Source of the DNA: an uncultured Clostridia bacterium
GTDB taxonomy: Bacteria > Bacillota > Clostridia > Christensenellales > Aristaeellaceae
NCBI GenBank assembly: GCA_934631985.1
Contig: CAKTYE010000072.1
Location: 1 to 12,449 of the forward strand
DNA length: 12,449 bases
Direction of reading: 5' to 3'
This document shows positions 5,815-12,449 of the stretch, in pieces (position 1 is the first letter of the stretch; the number at the start of each line of letters is the position of its first letter). The notes below the pieces were generated by a model. It saw only the letters and a program-made list of their open reading frames with translations. It was not told where the DNA came from and ran no database searches. The position numbers and the translations under genes were made by a program.

Positions 5815-7941
5815 TTACACTATCAGCAGTGTATCCTCACAGTGTACGTCCAGCCCGCATTCCCTGCTGTACGCATCTGGATTTAGCAAAATGCCGAACC
5901 CATCCTCTGCATAGCTTTCCACCACACCTGCTTTCACCAGCGCTTCAAACTCATATTGGGGAATATTGACTGCTGTACGGCCCAAACGCCGCAATAACCC
6001 CTTTGAATACTCCCCATGCCGCATTTTTCGAATATTCTCAGCGTTGTCATCCGTAGGAATATACACTGTCAGCGAGTCATCCTTAATCACCTTAAATTTC
6101 TTTGCTACAGAACGAAAAAGAAGATTAGCTTCCATCTGTAAGATACCCTCTGTGTCAAGGCACTTTTCCCCGACATTCCCCATCAGTTCCAGGAAATAAG
6201 CTGTGATGGCTTCCCGCGTGTTAATATCTGCATATGCCTTCAGCACCTTTTCCGTCGGCGCGGCGCGAAGCCGTATGTCATCGCTCATTCTTCCTTCTCC
6301 TATGAAAATATGTACAAGGCTTTTCGCCGGATCGTTTTTCCCCTCCCGGTTGCAGCGCCCTGCCGCCTGCAAAATGCTATCCAGTCCGGCCATTTCCCGC
6401 CATACGGTTGGGAAATCTACATCCACGCCTGCTTCCACCAGGCTGGTGGATATCACCCGACAGGGGTCGCCTTGCTTTAGCCGTTCTCGAATAATCGCCA
6501 AAGTTCGTTCACGATCCTCTGCCGTCATCAGTGTAGATAGATGAAAGCGTCCCTCCTCTGGAAGCATCTGATAAATTGCCCGCGCCCGTTTACGAGAATT
6601 GGTAATACACAGCACCTGCTGTTCACTCGCCAGTTGTTCTGCCACTTCCACATCCGATTTTAGCCCTTCCTGTACAAATCGCACACGACGGAAAAATTCG
6701 AAAAGCCCATCTGGGTCAGGCGCAAGCTCCCGAATCTTCAGTTCCGGCGCACAGCTTGCAAACAGCCGATCCAGCGCGGGCTGCGTCGCCGTACAAAGCA
6801 CCGCCGTTGCATCGTAATGCCGCACCAATTCAGCAATCGCAGATACACAGGGAAGCAACAGCGACAGGGGCATTGTCTGTGCCTCATCGAAAATCATGAC
6901 GCTCTGCGCAATATTGTGCAGCTTGCGGCAGCGAGAGGTTTTCGCTGCATACATCGACTCAAAAAACTGCACCGCCGTTGTCACAATCACAGGTGCATCC
7001 CAGTTTTCACAGGCTAGACGGCGGCGAAGTGCTTCGGTGTTATCCGCGTCCTGCTCCTCCTGAAATTCCGCTTGACTGTGATGCTCCAGCACATTTTCCT
7101 CGCCCAGTATTTCTCTGAAAACACCTGCTGTTTGCTCAATGATGCTGGTATAAGGGATCACATAAATGATCCGCTTCATATTGTGCGCTTTGGCGTGACT
7201 CAACGCAAAGGCCAGTGACGCCACCGTCTTTCCGCCCCCTGTCGGAACCGTCAGCGTATACAGACCTTGTGCATCCTCGCCGCCATGCAAACATCGCATA
7301 AGAATCTCATTTCTGTGCAGACACAGCTCATCACGCGGCGTTTGCAGCCATGAAAGCACCTTCGCCCTCAGGCGCTGTAACAGCATTTCCATGTCTGCAT
7401 AACCACCCCGCGGCTGAGGTCCCTGTAAAGCTGTTTCCGTATCTAAAAAGTCTGCATCCACCAGGCAGGAAAACAGCATTCGTGTATACATCGCACCAGA
7501 AATTGGCTCTTTCATGACCCATAAAGGTATATCCGTCTGCTTGGGTATGTCCAGTTCTGTCTTCCATGCTGCGGGATCATTTGCCCCATCTAACCGTTTT
7601 CGAAAGCGTGCGCCAAGCATTCCTTCTTCCTTGCCGCTGTCTGGTAAACCACCATGATGCCCAGCTATCGCAAAAGCTGCCTGCATGTCTCCAAGCCGTC
7701 CTGCCTCCTGAACCCCCGCACTGGCATGATCTACCCGTGCCGTATGCTCCGGATCGCGTTGGCGTGCTTGTCCCTTTTCGCTGTATTTTCCAATATCATG
7801 CAACAGCCCCGTCCGTTTTCCTTCCTGTGGTGAGTGGATACTCTGAGCAAAGCTTCCCGCAAGCTCTGCCACGTTTATGAGATGCTCCTTCAGCGGCTGG
7901 AACGTGCCATCCTCCCGCTTGTGCGTCACATACATACGCAT
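5815..7941 (-). CDS. cas3: CRISPR-associated helicase-nuclease Cas3 (HD-DExH, type I-C)
   Basis: Encodes 708 aa, a little short for I-C Cas3 but with every motif present. It is the nuclease-helicase recruited by Cascade to shred target DNA. HD nuclease domain (about 1-200): H20 in KEHL, H48-D49 in LLHDIGK, H72 in VDHASAG, H95-H96 in AGHHGG and D162 in VDADFLD. Helicase: Walker A PTGGGKT (233-239), DEAQ box (352-355), TATQ (384-387), STSLVEAGVDVDF (498-510) and the arginine-finger motif QAAGRCNREG (525-534). ATG 7941 is supported by AAGGGA just upstream. Cas3 has its own promoter (7986-8015) and is separated from cas5c by the 261-bp regulatory region, so its expression can be set apart from Cascade. 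Confidence 0.98.
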   Translation of the reverse strand: MRMYVTHKREDGTFQPLKEHLINVAELAGSFAQSIHSPQEGKRTGLLHDIGKYSEKGQARQRDPEHTARVDHASAGVQEAGRLGDMQAAFAIAGHHGGLPDSGKEEGMLGARFRKRLDGANDPAAWKTELDIPKQTDIPLWVMKEPISGAMYTRMLFSCLVDADFLDTETALQGPQPRGGYADMEMLLQRLRAKVLSWLQTPRDELCLHRNEILMRCLHGGEDAQGLYTLTVPTGGGKTVASLAFALSHAKAHNMKRIIYVIPYTSIIEQTAGVFREILGEENVLEHHSQAEFQEEQDADNTEALRRRLACENWDAPVIVTTAVQFFESMYAAKTSRCRKLHNIAQSVMIFDEAQTMPLSLLLPCVSAIAELVRHYDATAVLCTATQPALDRLFASCAPELKIRELAPDPDGLFEFFRRVRFVQEGLKSDVEVAEQLASEQQVLCITNSRKRARAIYQMLPEEGRFHLSTLMTAEDRERTLAIIRERLKQGDPCRVISTSLVEAGVDVDFPTVWREMAGLDSILQAAGRCNREGKNDPAKSLVHIFIGEGRMSDDIRLRAAPTEKVLKAYADINTREAITAYFLELMGNVGEKCLDTEGILQMEANLLFRSVAKKFKVIKDDSLTVYIPTDDNAENIRKMRHGEYSKGLLRRLGRTAVNIPQYEFEALVKAGVVESYAEDGFGILLNPDAYSRECGLDVHCEDTLLIV

Positions 7942-7985
7942 CGTTTCCCTTCGTATGGAATTGTTATCTGTCTTTTAGTAACCAT

Positions 7986-8015
7986 AGTATAGCAAACTTT
8001 CGTTCTCTATGTCAA
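7986..8015 (-). promoter_or_regulatory. Promoter of cas3
   Basis: On the minus strand TTGACA (8010-8015), an 18-bp spacer and TATACT (7986-7991). Predicted start about 7979, giving a leader of about 38 nt. The -35 and -10 hexamers equal those of the cas5c promoter, but no TTC-flanked match to the small RNA guide is present. Confidence 0.88.
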
Positions 8016-8123
8016 GTAAAACATCTGGATTCATCCCATCGATTCGATTTTCTCTGCCTTGTTCCCGCAGTTTTCCGTGAGAAATCAACTACCGTTTTCA
8101 CCTGTTTGACCGATTTTTGAAAT
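8016..8123. other. Intergenic stretch with no recognised feature
   Basis: Between the cas3 promoter and the terminator of the next gene I find no open frame, repeat-like element or promoter I can support. A small palindromic run (ATCGATTCGAT) occurs near 8038-8049 with no evident role. Confidence 0.5.
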
Positions 8124-8163
8124 AAAAAACGCTGTGAAAGAACTTTTACATTCTTTCACAGCG
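8124..8163 (-). terminator. Rho-independent terminator of the large surface-protein gene
   Basis: A 13-bp perfect stem (8130-8142 with 8151-8163; CGCTGTGAAAGAA arm) with an 8-nt loop is followed on the minus strand by six T (8124-8129). It lies 41 bp after the stop codon at 8205 and upstream of the cas3 promoter, insulating cas3 from the gene to its right. Confidence 0.92.
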
Positions 8164-8204
8164 CCTTTTCTTGCCTGAGGGTTCTTTACCCAAGGACTTT
8201 CCTA

Positions 8205-11200
8205 TTACTTGTCATCAGCGTCATCCGGCTGGAAGTCCACATTATCCTCCTGCCGAGCCTGCTGCTGTGTCACCTGCCCATTGGCACTCCGGCGGCGTGT
8301 GCCGTAAGAGGAAGCCGTGCGGCGCGGTGTAACACGGGACGCATCATAATCCGCTCCAGCTGCATTCTCGGTGGATGCAGGCTGCTGCGCGTTCGGCATA
8401 TAGCCCGTATTCTGGAACGCCTGACCATACATGCCTGCGCGGTTTGCCGTGGGCGCTGCATAGCCCTGCTGTTCAGCATTTGCCGCAGGCTCCATGCCAT
8501 AGGCTCCTGCACCCTGACGCGGCGCAGTGCTGTACGCATCCGTGCCTGTTGTGGTATCCGCAGCGTAGGGATTCGGCGTACTTGTCGGCGCACTGTAGGG
8601 GTTCATCCGCTGCTGCACTCCCGTGTTCTGAGTGGTGCCATAGGCACTGGCGCGGCCCGCACGGCGAGCCGTACTGCCGTAAGCGCTGGCAGTTCCCGTT
8701 CCTTCGGGACGCGCATAGGGCGAGGTACCGCTGCTTGATGTGGGTGTTGCAGAAGTACCCGTTGCCGTGCTATAGGGCTTACGCGCCCCCTGCGTCGCGC
8801 TATATGCGCCCGCAGCCGTGGTTCCGGCAGCTGTTCCTGCTCCTGTTATGGGACGCTGTGCCGTAGGCGATGCTGCACCACCCGTGGTATAGGTGCCTGT
8901 GCGGGGCTGCTGCGCCGCACCGTTCGTCCGGGCATAGGGCCGTCCGTCCGGGCCTGTGCTGGAGCGCTGTGCCGCTGCGCGCCGCTGTGCAGCACGCTGG
9001 GCCGCCTTGCGCTGGTTCTGCTTGTGCAGCATGTAGGCATATCCGCCGCCACCGCCGCCCAGCAGCAGCACCGCACCGATGATCCAGCCCACCGCCGAAC
9101 CATTGCCGCCCGCCTCCGTCTCCGTTGTCGGATACGCAACAGGCACGGTCTCGATCGGCTCAATGGTCGTCACTGCCGCCGTCGGCGATTCAGAGGTTGA
9201 AGCCGTGGCAGTAGCCGTCGCCAGAGGTTCAGGCGTTGCGAAGGGATCGAAGGGTTCATAGCTCACATTCAGGCCGTTGTTGGGATTCGTCCATTCGTTG
9301 ACCGTCTGATCCTCGGCGCTGGGGAGCTTGCCGGTGTTTCCGCTGTTGCTTGTATTACTGCCAGTCGAGCTGGAGCCGCTGTTGTTGCTGATGCCCTGCT
9401 TATACTCCTCGCTGGTCAGGAAGGTTTCCAGCTCGGCAATGGTCATCTGCTTGAAGTAGTTGCCCTGGATATAGCCCACCGTTCCGCCGTAGTTCACCTT
9501 GTACCAGGTTGTGCCGTTGACATTCTCCGTTCCCAGCACCAGGCAGAAGGCGTACTGCCGCAGGGTGCTCAGCCGCGTGGAGGTCGTGCTGGCCGACTTG
9601 CGGAAGTTCACCGAGCTTGCGTTGACGTAGCCATAGCTGGACAGACTGTTTTCATCATAGGGCTTGGGCGTAATAGCAGGCGTAGGCGCGGGCGTCCCAC
9701 TGCTCAGATAATCATCGACCTCATACTGATCCATCATGCGCATCAGGTCTGCACGAATGTAGCCCCACTGATTACCGAACTGCACCACATGCCAGATGGT
9801 ATAGCTGCCATCCGCGTTGTATTCATAGGTCTGGCCCGTCACACGAACCACCTGACCCGCAGACAGCACGCTGGTAATATCGGCATATTCGCTGGGCAGC
9901 ATGCGCAGGTACACATTATCGCCGCGAGCCACCGCATAGCCTGCCTGCTGAGGCGGCGTTGCCGTAGGCGCAGGCGTGGGCGTAGCGTTAGCCTCAATGA
10001 TGCTCTTAGCTTCGGCTTCGTCAATATGGGTCAATTGGCTATCCATCACCATGCCCGTGACCGTGTTGCCGATCACCGTCTCACAGTAGCTCCACACACG
10101 GCCCTGACTGTCCGCATTCTGGATGTTGATCTTGACCAGCGTGTTCTGCGGCAGCGTGGTCAGAATGGAATCATCCTTTTCATCCATCGCCGTGCGGATA
10201 GCCGCCTGCCGATTCGTCACCGCATAACCGCGATACTGGGTATCCGGCGCGGGCGTGGGTGTTTCCGTAGGCGTGGCAGTAGGCGTAGCATTTGCATCCA
10301 GGAAGTTCTTCGCTTCCTCATCGCTGATATGCGTCAGCGCGCTGTCCGTAATGAAGCCCGTATACTTGGTCCCCGTTTCGGTCTCGCCGTAGCTCCAAAC
10401 CGTCCCCTGATCGTCCGCCTTTTGCAGGTTGATCTTTACCAGCGTATCCTGCGGCAGGGTCGCCTGAATGGAAGCATCCCGATTGTCCATGCTGTTGCGG
10501 ATGGCGACCACCTGGTTCGTCAGCGCGTAACCGGTATAGCTGGTATCCGGCACGGCAGGCGCTGCGGTGGGCGTATGCTCCGGCTCATTGGTGGGTGTTT
10601 CCGTAGGCGCCTGCGTCGGCGTTTCCACTGGCGGCTCCTCAGGCTCCACCGTGGGAACAGGCGTGTAGCTGTTGGAGGTCGTATAGTAGTCGCTCTCCGC
10701 CTGAGACAGCACCGTCAGGTACGAGGACATGATATAGGCTTCCTGTCCATCGACCAGGACGCGCGTCCACCAAGTGCCATCGCTGCTCTGGGTCTCCTGG
10801 ATCATCCAAACATAGGTATTCTTTTTCAGCGTACCCAGCTGACGACCCTTCTTGGTCGGTTGATCGCGATAAATGATCTGCTTGTCGTTGGTATAGCCCC
10901 AGCGCTGGATCATTTCACCGCTGGGAATGGGTGTTTCCGTGGCCTCCTGCTGGTAGTAGAACACAACCTCGGACTTATCCGCCACGCCGTCCACGCTGAC
11001 GGTGACCGTCACCGCATCCGCCTGCATGGGCGCATATCCGGCAGGGACCTTACTTGCATCAGGCACAATGTCATAGCTGTTTCCGCCCGCCAGTGTGCGG
11101 GTCTCCGTGCCTAGCTCCTGCCCCTTCGTGTCCAGATACCGAATGGTGATGGTCGTTTCCACCACGGTTTCCTTCGCATAGTAGAAAGTGACCGTTGCGG

Positions 11201-12449
11201 GGGTCGCATTGCCCACATTGTCCACCGTCACGCTCTGCACACTGTCGCCGTTCAGCTTATAGCCTTCCTCCAGGCCCTCCGGCGCAGCCATAATCGGATA
11301 AATGCCCGCATAGAGCGTCTGCGTCTGCGCCGGGGCAACCGCGTGGTTATCCTTTGCCGCCAGATACTGCACCGTTACCGTTGCGGGAACGTTTTCCGGC
11401 TCACTGGGCTGCGTTTTCTTATAGTAGAAGGTCACACTCGCGGGATTCGCCACGCCGTTGGACACTTCCACCATAAATTCATGGGCGCTGTTGTCGCTCA
11501 GCTCCAAATCGGTCACCAGATCACTTTCCGGGATGATCCGCATGGATTCCGTCAGCGTAATGGTCTGGCTATCAATCAGCGTGTTATCCTCATACCGGTA
11601 GTCGATGACCAGTTGTGCGCTCTGCGCTTCGGGCTTCTGGTAAGTGAACGTCACCGTATCAGGCGATGCTGTACCGTTTTCCACCGTCACGCTCACTTCG
11701 CCCGCGCTCGTCAGCGTCAGGCCGTTCACCTTGTCGCTGTCCGGGATCAGCACCTGGCTCTGCGTCAGCGTCTTCACCTGCGTATCCAGCACGGTGCCGT
11801 CCTTGTATTGATACACCACCGTGACACTCACGCTCTGCTCAGGGCGCTTGTAGGTAAACGCCACCGGGTTCTGCGTAGGTTCGCCATTCACCACAGATAT
11901 TTCATACTGAGTAGGCGTACCATCTGCGAACTCCAGACCGCTGACAATATTTCCGTTAGGCAAGATCAGCCCTTGCCCCGTGATGGTCACGGTATCAGTG
12001 TAAATCTGCTCTCCGTCCTCATACTGATAGATGACGGTCACTGCCGCTGTCTGCGCCGCCTTCTTGTAGATAAACGTCACAGGATTCTGATTCGCCTGCC
12101 CGTTCTCCACATAAATGTCGAACTGGCTTGCGCTGCTGCCGGATAACTCCAGCCCACCCGCAATGCTGCCGTTCGGATAGATCGTCTGCCTGCCCGTCAC
12201 CGTTACCGTTTCGCTGCCGATGTACTCCCCATCTTCATACTGATAGTTCACCGTCACGTCAGCACTCTGCGCAGGCTTCTTGTAGATGAACGTCACAGGG
12301 TTCTGATTCGCCTGCCCGTTCTCCACATAAATGTCGAACTGGCTTGCGCTGCTGTCGGATAACTCCAGCCCACCCGCAATGCTGCCGTTCGGATAGATCG
12401 TCTGCCTGCCCGTCACCGTTACCGTTTCGCTGCCGATGTACTCCCCATC
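8205..12449 (-). CDS. Large repeat-rich surface protein with MucBP-like repeats, SH3-like domains and one membrane segment (5' end missing)
   Basis: The reading frame is open to the right edge; 1414 codons are visible and the true start lies outside. The GTG at 12416 is a repeat valine, not a start. Counting from the edge: residues 1-509 hold seven beta-rich repeats of about 70-78 aa (VTVxYxYxDG ... VTFxYKK), resembling mucin-binding MucBP-type domains. Five SH3-like domains follow (about 514-583, 636-711, 737-812, 835-906, 938-1005), joined by Pro/Thr-rich linkers. One membrane helix (1120-1141, WIIGAVLLLGGGGGGYAYML) leads into an Arg/Lys/Ala-rich stop-transfer and a 273-residue tail rich in Ala, Gly, Ser, Thr, Tyr and Gln. 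Positive charge after the helix predicts repeats outside and tail inside. Adhesion or cell-wall binding is inferred from domain type. No functional link to CRISPR is evident. Confidence 0.9.
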   Translation of the reverse strand, partial: DGEYIGSETVTVTGRQTIYPNGSIAGGLELSDSSASQFDIYVENGQANQNPVTFIYKKPAQSADVTVNYQYEDGEYIGSETVTVTGRQTIYPNGSIAGGLELSGSSASQFDIYVENGQANQNPVTFIYKKAAQTAAVTVIYQYEDGEQIYTDTVTITGQGLILPNGNIVSGLEFADGTPTQYEISVVNGEPTQNPVAFTYKRPEQSVSVTVVYQYKDGTVLDTQVKTLTQSQVLIPDSDKVNGLTLTSAGEVSVTVENGTASPDTVTFTYQKPEAQSAQLVIDYRYEDNTLIDSQTITLTESMRIIPESDLVTDLELSDNSAHEFMVEVSNGVANPASVTFYYKKTQPSEPENVPATVTVQYLAAKDNHAVAPAQTQTLYAGIYPIMAAPEGLEEGYKLNGDSVQSVTVDNVGNATPATVTFYYAKETVVETTITIRYLDTKGQELGTETRTLAGGNSYDIVPDASKVPAGYAPMQADAVTVTVSVDGVADKSEVVFYYQQEATETPIPSGEMIQRWGYTNDKQIIYRDQPTKKGRQLGTLKKNTYVWMIQETQSSDGTWWTRVLVDGQEAYIMSSYLTVLSQAESDYYTTSNSYTPVPTVEPEEPPVETPTQAPTETPTNEPEHTPTAAPAVPDTSYTGYALTNQVVAIRNSMDNRDASIQATLPQDTLVKINLQKADDQGTVWSYGETETGTKYTGFITDSALTHISDEEAKNFLDANATPTATPTETPTPAPDTQYRGYAVTNRQAAIRTAMDEKDDSILTTLPQNTLVKINIQNADSQGRVWSYCETVIGNTVTGMVMDSQLTHIDEAEAKSIIEANATPTPAPTATPPQQAGYAVARGDNVYLRMLPSEYADITSVLSAGQVVRVTGQTYEYNADGSYTIWHVVQFGNQWGYIRADLMRMMDQYEVDDYLSSGTPAPTPAITPKPYDENSLSSYGYVNASSVNFRKSASTTSTRLSTLRQYAFCLVLGTENVNGTTWYKVNYGGTVGYIQGNYFKQMTIAELETFLTSEEYKQGISNNSGSSSTGSNTSNSGNTGKLPSAEDQTVNEWTNPNNGLNVSYEPFDPFATPEPLATATATASTSESPTAAVTTIEPIETVPVAYPTTETEAGGNGSAVGWIIGAVLLLGGGGGGYAYMLHKQNQRKAAQRAAQRRAAAQRSSTGPDGRPYARTNGAAQQPRTGTYTTGGAASPTAQRPITGAGTAAGTTAAGAYSATQGARKPYSTATGTSATPTSSSGTSPYARPEGTGTASAYGSTARRAGRASAYGTTQNTGVQQRMNPYSAPTSTPNPYAADTTTGTDAYSTAPRQGAGAYGMEPAANAEQQGYAAPTANRAGMYGQAFQNTGYMPNAQQPASTENAAGADYDASRVTPRRTASSYGTRRRSANGQVTQQQARQEDNVDFQPDDADDK
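9027..9092 (-). other. Transmembrane segment with a six-glycine run
   Basis: Codes for about 22 mostly non-polar residues (VGWIIGAVLL, then LGGGGGGYAYML), the only membrane-spanning candidate in the protein. It is followed at once by HKQNQRKAAQR and further Arg/Ala-rich sequence, a strong stop-transfer signal. Six consecutive Gly in the second half is unusual for a helix. Confidence 0.8.
9948..10544 (-). repeat. Pair of duplicated SH3-like domain units
   Basis: Two units (10242-10544 and 9948-10241) encode SH3-like domains of about 100 aa, each with its linker, roughly 60% identical over the first 89 residues by eye. Shared blocks are LPQxTLVKIN, VWSY, LTHI and EANATPT/DANATPT. Divergence is large enough that this is an older duplication than the one at 12061-12449. 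Confidence 0.85.
12061..12449 (-). repeat. Near-identical 216-bp tandem repeat (MucBP-like units)
   Basis: Positions 12061-12233 match 12277-12449 at 170 of 173 bases (differences at 12072/12288, 12084/12300 and 12139/12355), a period of 216 bp or 72 codons, in frame. Only one difference changes the protein (Asp to Gly). Neighbouring units to the left are far more diverged, so the near-identical copies mark recent expansion, and the array continues beyond the right edge. Confidence 0.95.

Noticed and set aside
7963..7976. A weaker guide-like match (ATCTGTCTTTT) in the cas3 5' leader as a second small-RNA target
   Set aside because: It mismatches at seed position 3 and at position 11, and the preceding bases are GTT rather than TTC; a pyrimidine-rich guide can give such a match by chance.
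9789..11114. Plus-strand open frame of 441 codons
   Set aside because: It lies wholly antisense to the repeat-rich coding region, is dominated by Arg and His typical of a reverse-frame shadow, and has no recognisable domain.
8205..12416. GTG at 12416 as the start of the large protein
   Set aside because: That GTG is a valine within a repeat whose twin 216 bp away is plainly internal; the frame is open to the window edge.

Overview
The window carries a complete type I-C CRISPR-Cas locus on the minus strand, followed to the right by the 3' part of a very large surface-protein gene. Strong Shine-Dalgarno (SD) sequences of the AAGGAGG type, sigma-A-like promoters, a cell-wall-type SH3/mucin-binding repeat protein with one membrane segment, and the I-C subtype all suggest a Gram-positive, clostridia-like bacterium, perhaps from a gut or rumen community. 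The exact taxon cannot be told from the sequence alone.

Layout, left to right. Positions 1-120 are the leader end of a CRISPR array: two identical repeats, one full spacer and part of another, with the array continuing off the left edge. Positions 121-281 are the leader. Positions 282-5553, read right to left, are cas5c, cas8c, cas7c, cas4, cas1 and cas2, a tightly packed operon with 4-8 nt overlaps. An internal start inside cas8c with its own strong SD should make the small subunit Cas11c. Positions 5554-5814 are an unusually information-rich intergenic region. Positions 5815-7941 are cas3, which has its own promoter. Positions 7942-8204 hold that promoter and a strong terminator. Positions 8205-12449 are an incomplete gene for a protein with mucin-binding-like repeats, SH3-like domains, one membrane segment and a low-complexity tail.

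The main discovery is in 5554-5814. A complete small RNA gene lies there on the plus strand, antisense to the cas genes. It has a near-consensus promoter (TTGACT, 17 nt, TATGAT). Its predicted RNA begins almost exactly with a shortened I-C repeat, which keeps a stem-loop and an 11-nt 5' handle. A short guide follows, then a terminator hairpin, with no second repeat. The first 15 nt of the guide match a site 103 bp away, beside the cas5c promoter. The only mismatch is at guide position 6, the base that type I Cascade complexes flip out. The site has the I-C PAM TTC directly 5' of it and lies between the divergent promoters of the cas operon and of the small RNA. This is the architecture of a Cas-regulating RNA (CreR-like): Cascade made by the operon, loaded with this RNA, would bind the intergenic site and restrain expression without enough pairing to license Cas3 cleavage.

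Working model: Cas1-Cas2-Cas4 acquire TTC-flanked spacers. Cas5c processes crRNA, and also the small RNA, at the base of the repeat stem. Cas5c/Cas7c/Cas8c/Cas11c form Cascade and separately expressed Cas3 degrades targets. The small RNA closes a feedback loop on effector and adaptation gene expression. The large surface protein appears to be an unrelated neighbour.
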